Below, one piece after another: positions 11,840 to 20,569 of a DNA stretch of 64,000 bases. Where the stretch lies: positions 4,302,528 through 4,366,527 of the forward strand of contig JANUWF010001218.1 in the NCBI GenBank assembly GCA_026120185.1, read 5' to 3'. Position 1 is the first letter of the stretch, and every line of letters starts with the position of its first letter. This stretch comes from Voacanga thouarsii (taxonomy: Eukaryota; Streptophyta; Magnoliopsida; Gentianales; Apocynaceae). The notes under the pieces are model-generated. The model made no database searches and was not told the origin of the DNA. It saw only the letters and a program-made list of their open reading frames with translations. Both the position numbers and the translations under genes were made by a program.

Positions 11840-12374
11840 TAGAATGTCGTATGTAGAGCGGCCTCCAGTCTGGAAACAACGCCGGGCGACGAGATGATGG
11901 AGGCAGAAATGGCTAATGACACCGATTGAGAACAATTTTAAAGGGAGAGTTCCAGGAAACGAGGTTGACAGTTAGGGAATGAATGGGCAACTTTGAGGAG
12001 AAAAGGAAGGTGGTATTTATGGTAGTGAGAGGAAGACGGAATATGGTAGCTGCCACTAATAGAGAGTAGCCACAAACGGTAAAAGGAAAGAGGGTGGAAG
12101 AGATTAATTGTGCCAGAGTGAATGGGCAAACCAAGTAGAATGGTGACAGAGTGAACAAACAACTTTGATAGGACAGTTTTTCAGGCGGTGGTTTTTTAGA
12201 AGATGAACAGAGCAACAAAAAAATTTGAGCCAGGCAGTGGTTTTTTGTTGAGAAATGTGAAGCAGATAAATAAGATGAGAGAAGTTGGTTTCGGCAATTG
12301 GAAAAACATCAACTCACCTGCCAAAATGTCTCCTCCGCACTTGTTGATGTGAGGGGGCCTACACCCGGCTTGGC
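11840..12374. other. GC-richer subterminal region of the MULE right arm
   Basis: This stretch holds a minus-strand frame (11913-12218, 101 codons). Its composition is serine-, leucine- and phenylalanine-rich and pyrimidine-biased, which suggests a transcribed leader rather than a conserved protein. Subterminal GC-rich sequence is common in MULEs and can act as a promoter. I see no homology to the left arm beyond pyrimidine richness. Confidence 0.35.
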
Positions 12375-12541
12375 TTTACCCACAGCAGAGCCAAAGCCAG
12401 ATTAAGAAAAGCGACATCGTTTTGTCCTACTTTTTGACAGGAAGACGTGACCTCTCCCTGGCCGCACAATCTACAAAGAGCATGTCTTGGCCACGAAAGA
12501 ACCGCACAATTTCCTTACTGAAATTGTGCGGCCCCAAATCC
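12375..12541 (-). repeat. Right terminal inverted repeat of the MULE
   Basis: Its reverse complement aligns with 3522-3690, starting from the outer GGAT. It holds two close copies of a CCGCACAAT motif (about 12465 and 12512), which may be an internal duplication. Confidence 0.85.
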
Positions 12542-12550
12542 TATCATGAG
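12542..12550. repeat. Right target-site duplication of the MULE, TATCATGAG
   Basis: Identical to 3513-3521. Host gypsy sequence continues directly after it. Confidence 0.95.
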
Positions 12551-12690
12551 ATGCTTGATTTATACAAACATACCATGGAGCACCGCTTGCCAACTAAGTA
12601 GGATTTTAAGCCACACAAACAGCGAAATAGGTATTTCCAACTTGACCTCATTCCGAAAATAAAAAAGGAATGACTACTAGGATGAGTTCA
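12551..12690 (+). pseudogene. RT entry region of the left Tat gypsy element, continued after the MULE
   Basis: The reading MLDLYKHTMEHRLPTK, stop, DFKPHKQ matches MPGLDRSIVEHRLAIKEGFKPHKQ of the right-hand gypsy pol (61319-61636). A FQLDLIPKIKKE segment follows. The homology fades after about 12690, so the rest of RT, RNase H and integrase is deleted or unrecognisable. Confidence 0.8.
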
Positions 12691-13110
12691 GTCTGATCAT
12701 GCATTTTCTATTCAGAATCCAAAATATTCATTTTAAAATCAAGCCAAGCGCGACTCACAAGTTCCAATTGGCCGGCAGCCTCATGGGTCGGTCAAACACT
12801 AACTGGCTAAGGAAAGGGTTCAATGTGTTATATTTAGTATTTACCATGATTAGAGGTTTTTTTTTTTGGTAATTTTCTAGAAATAGAGGATTATTTTATT
12901 TCATACCTTAGAGCTTGAGGTATTCCCACTGAAAATTGGATTAGAACTGTCCTTTCCAATTCTATTTCTGTCATTTATCGTAGGTTTTTTTATTAGGAAA
13001 AATTACTTTTTTATCTAAAATTTTAGTCAAATTTATTTTAAGTCTAATCAACATCTCAACTTTTAACTTATTTTACTTTGCCACCTCTATTAAAATTTCC
13101 ATAAAATATT
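12691..13110. other. Unassigned stretch between the gypsy remnant and the copia element
   Basis: No gene or clear repeat is recognised. It may hold eroded gypsy sequence. The copia element inserted at its right edge. Confidence 0.4.
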
Positions 13111-13115
13111 AAACA
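13111..13115. repeat. Left target-site duplication AAACA of the RKD-carrying copia element
   Basis: AAACA directly precedes the 5' LTR and recurs directly after the 3' LTR at 18469-18473. Confidence 0.8.
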
Positions 13116-13467
13116 TGTTATGAATTATTGGAATCTCCATTAATTAGTGGAGGCTCCACTAATTATGGATTTATGTGAATTATTAGAAGATTTTTATGGA
13201 TGTCCACCATTTAGTGGAGACACCACTAATTGAGATTAGTTGAAGATGATGTATGCCATGATGTATTCCACTAATTAGAGCTCTATAAATAGAGCTATAC
13301 TCTAAGCTTGTAATACACCATCATTTTGTGAAAGAAAGATTAGTGAAAGAATTGTGAGAGAAAGAAAGAAAGAAGTTTGAAGAGAAATTCTTGTGCAAAG
13401 AATAGTTAGAATTTTTTTAGTGTGTAGTGTGTAGATTTTATTCTAACACTACCCTAATTTTACAATA
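13116..13467 (+). repeat. 5' LTR of the RKD-carrying copia element
   Basis: It starts TGTTATGAATTATTGGAATC and ends ...CCCTAATTTTACAATA, where the 3' LTR has ...TTTTATAACA; the terminal CA is mutated here. A TATA box (TATAAATA, 13284-13291) lies about two-thirds of the way along. The A/G-rich sequence after it (GAAAGAAAGA) is the transcribed R/U5 part. The first 100 bases contain repeats of CCACTAATTA-type sequence that can fold back. Confidence 0.93.
13284..13291 (+). promoter_or_regulatory. TATA box of the copia 5' LTR
   Basis: TATAAATA inside CTCTATAAATAGAGCT, itself a palindrome-like context. The same site is kept in the 3' LTR at about 18269. Spacing to the LTR end leaves about 150 bp of transcribed leader. 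Confidence 0.7.
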
Positions 13468-13485
13468 CGTTATCAGCACGAGTCT
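13468..13485 (+). other. Primer-binding-site region of the copia element
   Basis: The sequence CGTTATCAGCACGAG starts within two bases of the 5' LTR end, where the tRNA primer site of plant copia elements sits. It resembles the TGGTATCAGAGC initiator-methionine site only in part, so the tRNA is left open. Confidence 0.55.
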
Positions 13486-13499
13486 CTACCGTTATTAAA

Positions 13500-14100
13500 G
13501 CCAGAAGACAGGTACGCATTTATTGATCTCGCTAAATTCGAATTTGTAGCCCTTGATATTTCTGAAAAAAAAATTTATATGTCATACAAAAATGCATCTA
13601 AATGCTAAAAAAAAGGAGATCCATATGTCATGTGGATAAAAAGAAAGATTTGACCGCCTGAAGATGGTCGTACTACCCACTGCACGGTATGAATGGTTGC
13701 ACCTGAAGTTGCAAGATTGTAAAACCGTGAACTCCGTGATGTATAAAACTACATCTTAGTTAAAACTTTTACGGAGAAAAAGTTACTGATGAAGTTATAT
13801 TGGAGAAGACATTCTCCACTTTTCATGTTCTACAGTAACAATATTATTGAGAAAAAGGGTATCCAAAATGGACAGCTTTAACATGACTTATTATTGAGAA
13901 ATCATGAAGCCAGATGAACTGGCTCAACAGCACTCCCAGAAGTGAATGATGTTGGCTCCAGCAGAAGCCATCGTTATAGTCGTTGTTGTGGCAGTGGCCG
14001 TGGTTATGGTCATAGACACACTCGATATTTCCCTTATCACAGAGAAATACTGGCCACCTGAAGTGGAACAGAAAAGATAATAAGGGAAAAAGATATTTCC
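13500..14100 (+). pseudogene. Copia gag remnant
   Basis: Readable pieces are LAKFEFVALDISEKK (N-terminal gag, usually LAKLEFAALDISG) and LLLRNHE. A diverged glycine/arginine-rich tail before the zinc knuckle follows (GSGRGYGHRHTRYFPYH). Stops and frame changes separate them, and a large internal part of gag is deleted. The trace ends at about 14100, next to the captured gene. Confidence 0.65.
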
Positions 14101-14122
14101 ATTAATAATAAGCATCACATCT

Positions 14123-14128
14123 TTTATT
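14123..14128 (-). terminator. RKD: Poly(A) signal AATAAA of the captured RKD-type gene
   Basis: AATAAA on the minus strand, eight bases after the TAG stop at 14138-14136. It lies close to the junction with copia gag sequence, so the 3' end of the captured gene seems nearly complete. Confidence 0.6.
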
Positions 14129-15326
14129 CATATCACTAGTGTTCATATGAACTTGAGGATACATGCTTATAGTTGCTCTTTTGTAATTGAGCTGACAAAT
14201 TTAAGATGAAGGTTTGTAATTGTTCTTTTTCAATATTTACATTAGAGGAAGACAAACAATTAGTAATTATGGACTTCAGCTCCTCTTTTTCGGCATCCTC
14301 CTCATTTTCTTTCCCCTTTGAGCCAGTATCGAGACTAGCAGCAGAATTAGCCGTAAAATTATTGCGAAATGAGTCTTGAGATTTTATGATCTCCTTAAGT
14401 TTATTATAATTAAATTTCTTATTATATTTGGCCTTGAAGCATGCTTGTCTCAATTTCTGTGTTTGGTCCTCTAGCTGCGTATTAGGACTTTCTTCCACCA
14501 ACTTGTTTTTCACATTCCGATATCGCAATGGCTTCTTTCAACTTCTTCTCAGCCATATGTCCTCCTTCTTCTTTATTTTGCATCTCCTGTAAATCGAAGT
14601 GATATCATCGGTTATTTAGTTATAAATCTTTCATAGTTTCATACTTGCAAATTATAAGTATGTATGAGAGAGAACTACGAACATTCTTAATTATGGTCTC
14701 CAAGCTCACCAACTTCCTGTGAGGCCATCGACGAATTCCTAACTCCCTACATCTTTTCTTGAGACAGGTTATGCCAATATTCAATTCTTTAGCTGTGCTC
14801 TTGATTGGTAGGTAAAAATACTACGAAATTGTTTCTCTTGATAGTGTCTGGGAGTTATTGCCCTTCTTCTCTCTCTGCCTCTTAATCATCTTCTTCTCCC
14901 CAAGAATTTTGTCTGCAATAATATCTTGAACTTCGATATTATGCATTTCATGAGTACTTACTCCGACTTCGTTGTCAAGACCACTCATTATTTCTCCTAG
15001 AAAAATAAAATAATATCAGTAAAGGTAATACCATTCAAAATCCATGTTTAAATGGATAATAACCTGGAATCATATTCTGGCTTTGTTCAAAATCCATTAG
15101 AGAGTAGAATGGATCATGCACAAGCATATCCTCATTCAAAGGAATAGCATCAAGAGGAACAGTATCAAAAGCAGTCTCTTGTAGGGGCAGATCAACTTGG
15201 TCCAAAGCAGTATGTTCAAAACTTCCACTGATTTACATAAAAAACAAACCAAAAGAGAGTTTAATTTCATTATCAAGCACACTAAAAACAAATGGAAGCC
15301 CTCAAAGGTATCTCACCTGAAATTAG

Positions 15327-15480
15327 GAGGAAGTGGTTGGTTTGAAAAGGAAAACATATCACAATCTTCTGCGTTCGAATTAGGCAGAAGCGGTTGGTTT
15401 GGAAAGGAAAACATATCAAAATCTTCTGTGTTTGAATTAGGCAGAAGCGGTTGGTTTGGAAAGAAAAATACATCAACATC
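15327..15480 (-). repeat. 57-bp (19-codon) tandem repeat in exon 1 of the captured RKD-type gene
   Basis: The landmark GGTTGG recurs at 15335, 15392 and 15449, a constant 57-bp step, for about 2.7 units. It keeps frame and encodes repeats of F-FPNQPLLPNSN-EDxDM. In-frame repetition suggests it arose while the sequence was still coding. Confidence 0.9.
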
Positions 15481-15601
15481 TGCTGTAGAAACCGAGTCAA
15501 AATTTGACCATGTCTCAAATGAATTACGAGTCTCCATATCTGCTTTGTGATTTTTGTTTTTGATGTTTACTAATGACTGATAACTGAGATATATATCGAT
15601 A

Positions 15602-15629
15602 CATATATATATATATATATATATATATG
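15602..15629. repeat. (TA)n microsatellite in the 5' leader of the captured gene
   Basis: Uninterrupted AT dinucleotides about 65 bp upstream of the RKD-type ATG. A pyrimidine-rich tract on the minus strand lies further upstream. Confidence 0.95.
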
Positions 15630-15775
15630 AGGAAGAAGAAGAGGTAGATGGTAGGTAGAGGGTCGGAGGAGAAGAAAAGACAAGAGAGGAAGAGGAAAAG
15701 TCGGTACCGGGGAAGAGTAAAAAAAAAAAGGAGATATTTTTCTTGGCATTTTCTGCTTGTCATCATTTTCTTATA

Positions 15776-16855
15776 TTTCTTTTCTTATTCTATTGTGAAA
15801 TCATTATTCCCTAAATTAGGGGGAGAACATAAAAAGTACAAGAAAGATCGTGATTGGACAACATCATTAAATTATCTTGATCCGCATACAAGCGCGTGTG
15901 AACTTGAAGTTCAAAAGATAATTCATTTGTAAAGCATTGCAAATCAAATGTCAGATGCTTTTGTTGACTCTAGAAGAGTTACAAAATCACATATTCCAGC
16001 TATAAATGCTCCTATTCGAATTGAAGTTCCAGCAGAACAAAATATTATACCTATAGCTGCTGAGTCAAAAACACGCCAGAAGCGTGGCCGACCTCTTGGT
16101 TCTAAAGATAAAAATCCTCGAAAGAAAAGAGGATTAACTGATCCAGAAGATCATATTGAAGAAAAGAATGATAAAGACCAAGAGAGAACTGATGACAAAG
16201 AACCAGAAGTTGATGAAAGTAACACTGAAATTTCTATCAATTATACCACTTCCGGTAGAAGTTGGAATCGGATAGAAACTGTTATTGATAATATATTTGC
16301 ATACAATATATCTCTTGATGTTACACAGGATAATGATGATCCTGAACCAATATCAGTTGATGAATGTCGGCATAGAAAAGATTGGCTGCAATGGAAAGAT
16401 GCGATTCAATCGGAGTTAAATGCACTGACAAAACGTGAAGTCTTTGGACCTGCAGTCCGAATACCAGAAGGTGTAAAACCTGTTGGCTACAAATGGATAT
16501 TTGTGCGAAAGCGCAATGAAAAGAGTGAAATCGTTCGATATAAAGCGCGATTAGTAGCCCAAGGTTTTTCACAAAGACCAGGTATTGATTATGATGAAAC
16601 TTATTCTCCTGTTATTGATGCTATTACATTTCGATATCTTATCAGTTTGGCAGTACATGAAAAGATAGATATGCGCCTATTAGATGTTGTCACTGCTTAC
16701 TTGTACGGAAATTTAGAAAATGATGTTTACATGAAAATCCCCGAAGGATTTCATATGCCTGAAGCATATAAACATTATCCTCGTGAAAATTACTCTATCA
16801 AGTTGCAGAAATCATTACATGGCCTGAAGCCATCTGGGCACATGTGATTCACACG
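15776..16855 (+). pseudogene. Copia pol: integrase C-terminus and first half of reverse transcriptase
   Basis: The reading resumes in the integrase tail (IVKSLFPKLGGE) and continues LDPHTSACELEVQKIIHL, stop, MSDAFVDSRRVTKSHIPA. It passes through a basic linker (KRGRPLGSKDKNPRKKRG). The RT follows: WLQWKDAIQSELNAL, VGYKWIFVRKRN, YKARLVAQGFSQRPGIDYDETYSPV and the LLDVVTAYLYG catalytic block. A TGA at 16846 replaces the expected TGG in the KPSGRMWY motif. The integrase catalytic core is absent, being the part replaced by the captured gene. Confidence 0.9.
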
Positions 16856-17977
16856 TCTTAGTGAATATTTATTGAAAGCGGGATTTAAAAATGGCCAGGT
16901 ATGTCCATGTGTTTTTATTAAGAAATCTGGTTCTAAATTTGTGATATTAGCTATATATGTTGATGATATTAATCTTATTGGAACTCCTGAAGAGCTCCAA
17001 GAAACAATTGCTTATTTAAAAAGAGAATTCGAAATCAATGATTTTGGTAAAACCAAATTTTGCCTTGGTTTACAAATTGAACATCTGGAGAGTGGAACAT
17101 TATTCATCAATCAACATATACAGCAAAAGTGCTAAAAAGATTTTACATGGACAAAGCACATCCATTGAGTATTCCAATGATCGTCCGATCATTAAATGTG
17201 GATAAAGATCCTTTTCGACCTCAAGAAAATGATGAAGAACTCCTTGGTCCTGAAGTACCATATCTCAGTGCAATTGGTGCATTGATGTATCTTGCTAATA
17301 ATACACGACCTGATATTGCTTTTGCTGTCAATTTATTAGCAAGATTTAGTTTTTCACCAACACGACGACATTGGAATGGAATTAAACAAGTCATTCGATA
17401 TCTCCAAGGTACAATTGATCTCGGATTATTTTATTCAAATAAAACCAGTCCAACATTGATAAGTTTTGCAGATGCTGGTTATTTATCTGATCCACATAAA
17501 GCACATTCTCAAACGGGCTATCTATTTACATGTGGAAATACTGCTATATCATGGCGTTTTACGAAACAATCTATAGCAGCTACTTCTTCAAATCATGTTG
17601 AAATTATAGCCATTCATGAAGCAAGTCGAGAATGTGTATGGCTAAGATCCATGATTCATTATATCCGAGAAAGTTGTGGATTATCATCAATCAAAGATAT
17701 TCCAACTTCTCTTTATGAAGACAATGCAGCTTGCATAGCTCAATTACGAGGAGGATATATTAAAGGAGATCGGACAAAACATATTTCACCAAAATTCTTC
17801 TTTACTCATGAACTTCAGAAGAAAGGTGAAATTGATGTGCTACAAATTCGGTCATGTGATAACCTCGCAGATATTTTCACGAAGACTTTACCGACTGCAA
17901 CATTTGAGAAGTTGAGATATAAAATCGGTATGCGTCGGTTTAAAGATTTAAAGGAATCATCTCATCAGGGGGAGTAA
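16856..17977 (+). pseudogene. Copia pol: second half of RT and RNase H
   Basis: After the TGA the same protein continues: LSEYLLKAGFKNGQ, then AIYVDDINLIGTPEEL with the YVDD active site, then FGKTKFCLGLQIEHL. Near 17113 a 1-base frameshift leads into VLKRFYMDKAHPL. The last block is RNase H, read open to 17977: ADAGYLSD, the GYLFTCGNTAISW strand, SNHVEIIAIHEA, YEDNAAC and the C-terminal ADIFTKTLP. These are the usual acidic catalytic blocks. RNA/DNA hybrid cleavage could have been intact here, but it lies out of frame with the rest. Confidence 0.93.
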
Positions 17978-18089
17978 TAAACAGACATATAGAATAGTGT
18001 AACCTTTTTCCTTCACTAGATTTTTTTCCCACTCGGGTTTTTATCTAGTAAGGTTTTAACGAGGCATATTCTTTATGTATGGATGGACA

Positions 18090-18101
18090 TCCAAGGGGGA
18101 G
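18090..18101 (+). other. Polypurine tract of the copia element
   Basis: AAGGGGGAG directly precedes the 3' LTR start TGTTATGAATT. This is the plus-strand DNA priming site. Confidence 0.9.
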
Positions 18102-18468
18102 TGTTATGAATTATTGGAATCTCCATTAATTAGTGGAGGCTCCACTAATTATGGATTTATGTGAATTATTAGAAGATTTTTATGGATGTCCACCATTTAG
18201 TGGAGACACCACTAATTGAGATTAGTTGAAGATGATGTATGCCATGATGTATTCCACTAATTAGAGCTCTATAAATAGAGCTATACTCTAAGCTTGTAAT
18301 ACACCATCATTTTGTGAAAGAAAGATTAGTGAAAGAAATATTAGAGAAAGAATTGTGAGAGAAAGAAAGAGAGAAGTTTGAAGAGAAATTCTTGTGCAAA
18401 GAATAGTTAGAATTTTCTTAGTGTGTAGTGTGTAGATTTTATTCTAACACTACCCTAATTTTATAACA
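18102..18468 (+). repeat. 3' LTR of the RKD-carrying copia element
   Basis: Starts TGTTATGAATTATTGG and ends ...TTATAACA. It matches 13116-13467 except for about four substitutions and a 15-bp insertion (AATATTAGAGAAAGA-type) within the purine-rich tract. AAACA (18469-18473) follows. Confidence 0.93.
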
Positions 18469-18473
18469 AAACA

Positions 18474-18754
18474 CATTTAATTAATTTTGACCATTTTTAC
18501 TAAATTTTTAATAGGTTAATAAAATTCGTGCAAATATTGACTAATTTTTGTAATTTTGACCACTTTTTTTGTTGTTAATTTTTTTAATAGGTTAACTAAA
18601 GTTTGGCTCGAACTGGTATTGCAAACTATTTGTTTCACTTCTGGGAAATGGTTTCATCACCAGATCATCTTCCTCTGCAGAAGCTATATAAGTCTTGGCT
18701 TCACCTCTACTTACAATTATGAGCTATATATATACACATAAGCGCGCACGCACG

Positions 18755-18802
<48 letters not shown>

Positions 18803-19069
18803 GGGAAAATAAAGAAGAAAAACGCTTACATAGTAAAATATTTTGATTCACAAGAGGTAATATTTTTGTTTTGTTTTGTTTTTTTTTTTTTACAAGAGAA
18901 TATAACATAATCATCCATTACAACCTGCAAAATTTTCCTATATTACTACGGTGAACATGAAATTATGCTTATTCAGAGCGCACTTTAAATAACAATTACA
19001 GATTCTTGAGCCAACAAAACATGTAATTATGCGGAACAAAATTTGACGTTTCTTTTAGTTAATTTTATT
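18474..19069. other. AT-rich intergenic stretch with microsatellite
   Basis: No gene recognised. A (TA)(CA)(CG)(TA) compound microsatellite occupies 18725-18800 and poly-T lies at about 18872-18890. Confidence 0.5.
18725..18800. repeat. Compound microsatellite (TA)n-(CGCA)n-(TA)n
   Basis: TATATATACACA, then GCGCGCACGCACGCACACA, then a long TA run. Confidence 0.95.
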
Positions 19070-19650
19070 TCATAAGCCAAAGGATGGACGTCCCACGCCC
19101 CACCCATCATAGTTTAATCTAATGCATGAAGGCGAAGCAGCCCAGTGATACGCTGAGTGCAGAAATTCTGTAGTTATGGCTGTGGTCAGCACAACGATTG
19201 CAGAGGTCAAGGACCAAACGGAACAGGAGCTGCAAAAGCTTCCTATCTGGGATCTGTTACCGGAAGAGAACACGGCAGTGAAGGAAGTTGAGAAGGCAAG
19301 CATATTTAATACAATGAAAACCTTAGAGTAAAAGGGCCCTAAAGAGTGTGCAGAGATAATCCAAGGCAGTGAGGCTGAGATGAAACAAGTCCGCAATGCG
19401 ATCCTCCCTTTGGTCTCCAACCCTGGGTGTCTGCTTTGGAGAATGCTCATGACACCCAATAAATGCGTAAAGCAACAATAATAACTACGAAATATAGCCT
19501 AGGAATCTGCAAATCGGTGAAAGGCCTTTCTTCTTCATTTCTGTACTCCCGCTTCAGACTTTGATTGATCCCTTCTGGGGTCTCTGGCCATGACATTTGG
19601 GTTTGAAGACAATTCAAGATTCGCGAGAAAAGCATTGCCACGGCATCCAT
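19070..19650 (-). other. Coding-like GC-richer patch, possible small gene or pseudogene, family not recognised
   Basis: Two abutting minus-strand frames exist. One is 19650-19447 (67 codons, starting MDAVAMLFSRILNC and ending in a hydrophobic LYFVVIIVALRIYW). The other is 19459-19070 (129 codons) with hydrophobic stretches (FYSKVFIVLNMLAFSTSF, SLTSAIVVLTTAITTEF) that could be membrane segments. The composition stands out from the AT-rich surroundings. The plus strand also gives a protein-like acidic reading starting near 19178 (EVKDQTEQELQKLPIWDLL) with one stop, so the coding strand is uncertain. Confidence 0.3.
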
Positions 19651-20321
19651 AAGGAGGCTAATTGACTAATTCATATAGCTGGGTTCCGCGCATAGCATTT
19701 TATACAAACCTGCAATAAGTGGGCCCTTTCGGTTCCAATTACATTGTTTTCCCCAATATTGAAACTTCTGGGAAAATAATGGCCCTTTGATAAAGTTTGA
19801 AGGGCTCTTTTTCCATCTCATGGAAACTCTTAACAGAGTAAAATTCATTGCTTGACCAAACCGCGTGAGATTCATTTCTTGACGGCCATTACTCTGTTTC
19901 TATTCCAGCTGTATGTGAACGTCCGAGAATAAACACATTTCTTTCTAACAATCCTTCCGTCTTAACCCTCCGGGGAAGTCACGGGAAAGTCTTAGCTCCG
20001 GTATTAAAATGTGTATCAAATTTAAAATATATTGTCTGGTAAAAAATACTTTTAATTGAGATCATATTTTATTAGTAGTAACTATTTAAGTTGATTTACA
20101 AAATAGAGAAAAAATTGTTATAAATAAATAAATAAATATTTCATCCTTTTAAGTTTAATATTATATTTTAAATTAAATTTGAATTGACACATAGATATTT
20201 AATTTGTATAAAAAAGTATTTTTAACTTCAATTTAAAAAAAAAAAAAAGATCAATCCTGAACACTGTCCAACCCCTTTTGGGGGTCTTAGTTAGGGGAAA
20301 ATCCACGGCTGCACCGGTAGA
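19651..20321. other. AT-rich stretch, nothing recognised
   Basis: Only short frames. Runs of AATAAATAAATA and oligo-A at about 20235-20249. Confidence 0.4.
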
Positions 20322-20450
20322 CAAGGTGGGCCCAACTAACCCCACAAGCCAACACCGGTCTCGCCCTATTATTTTATTTCAAAATTCAATTTTGTCATTT
20401 TTTTGAGCTTTTCTTATTTTTCCCCACAACCATGGTTAATCCTGATTATC
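20322..20450 (+). repeat. Segment shared in inverted orientation with 47632-47745
   Basis: GGTGGGCCCAACTAA is followed by AAGCCAACAC, then ATTATTTTATTTCAAAATTC, then TTTTTGAGCTTTTCTTATTT and CCATGGTTAA. The reverse complement of 47632-47745 carries the same blocks in the same order with scattered substitutions. Whether this is a transposable repeat or a duplicated gene-flanking segment is open. Confidence 0.75.
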
Positions 20451-20489
20451 TGAATTTGGAGAAATCCCACCACAAATAGGAGGGAAAAA

Positions 20490-20569
20490 AATAGAAATTT
20501 ATATAAACTCTGTTCCCCCGCCCCCCTCCCCCCCCCCAATGCACCCCTCTGATCTCTTCTACATCCCAC
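20490..20569 (+). promoter_or_regulatory. Possible host promoter/leader: TATA-like box and polypyrimidine tract
   Basis: ATTTATATAAACTCT at about 20495-20510 is followed by C-rich and CT-rich sequence. The same pyrimidine-rich style resumes after the hAT element (22275-22500, with another TATATAAA-like box near 22318). That suggests one CT-rich leader split by the hAT insertion. Confidence 0.35.

Larger units (their letters stand above)
3522..12541. mobile_element. Non-autonomous Mutator-like element with captured gene fragments (Pack-MULE type), 9.0 kb
   Basis: The ends are inverted repeats. The left end reads GGATCCGGGCCACGCAATTT and the reverse complement of the right end reads GGATTTGGGGCCGCACAATT; similarity continues for about 165 bp. 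A perfect 9-bp duplication flanks the element. Long TIRs with 9-bp duplications are the hallmark of Mutator-like elements. I find no MURA-type transposase inside, so it would need a transposase in trans. Internal contents include a receptor-kinase fragment, one more coding-like fragment, and a minisatellite with 107-bp monomers. Large AT-rich stretches have no recognisable genes. It inserted into the pol region of a gypsy element. Confidence 0.9.
14100..15775 (-). pseudogene. RKD: Captured RWP-RK domain (RKD-type) transcription factor gene, antisense inside the copia element
   Basis: Four exons read on the minus strand. Exon 1 is 15537-15317, ATG start, with FPNQPLLPNSN repeats. Exon 2 is 15227-15064. 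Exon 3 is 14996 to about 14689. Exon 4 is 14586-14136. Introns 1 and 2 have good GT-AG ends and keep one frame; the exon 3/4 junction phase is ambiguous. Exon 3 encodes the DNA-binding RWP-RK domain: YFYLPIKSTAKELNIG, then CLKKRCRELGIRRWPHRKL. RKD proteins are nuclear factors acting in egg-cell and early embryo programmes. One in-frame TAG (14823-14821) replaces the residue between ISx and YFY, usually Gln (CAG to TAG). A 1-base frameshift lies in exon 4 near 14520, before QLEDQTQKLRQACFKAKYNKK. AATAAA lies just past the stop. The segment therefore spans leader to poly(A) signal. The two lesions suggest a pseudogene. Confidence 0.88.
13116..18468 (+). mobile_element. Ty1/copia LTR retrotransposon carrying an antisense RWP-RK (RKD-type) gene
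   Basis: A complete LTR element of about 5.35 kb: 5' LTR, primer site, gag remnant, captured antisense gene (about 14100-15775), integrase C-terminus, RT, RNase H, polypurine tract, 3' LTR. AAACA duplications flank it. The LTRs differ at about four aligned bases plus one 15-bp indel, so integration is recent. The element cannot be autonomous. Gag is full of stops, protease and the integrase catalytic core are replaced by the captured gene, RT has a stop, and there is a frameshift before RNase H. It must have moved with enzymes supplied in trans. Confidence 0.93.

Noticed and set aside
11913..12218. Hydrophobic 101-codon minus-strand frame in the MULE right arm
   Set aside because: Pyrimidine-biased composition and no family resemblance; kept only as a subterminal region.
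12465..12541. Small independent hairpin element at the MULE right end
   Set aside because: The AATTTC/GAAATT palindrome is present at both MULE ends, so it is part of the TIR.
15282..15518. Open frame overlapping exon 1 of the RKD-type gene in another frame
   Set aside because: It is a shadow of the 57-bp repeat; the frame with METRNSFETW joins exon 2 at a good splice site.
15197..15550. 117-codon plus-strand frame with GGSGWFEKENIS-type repeats
   Set aside because: Complement of the RKD exon 1 repeat. No copia gag/pol relation, and the minus strand has the splice sites and the domain.
16321..16572. Minus-strand open frame inside copia RT
   Set aside because: Shadow of the conserved RT frame on the plus strand.
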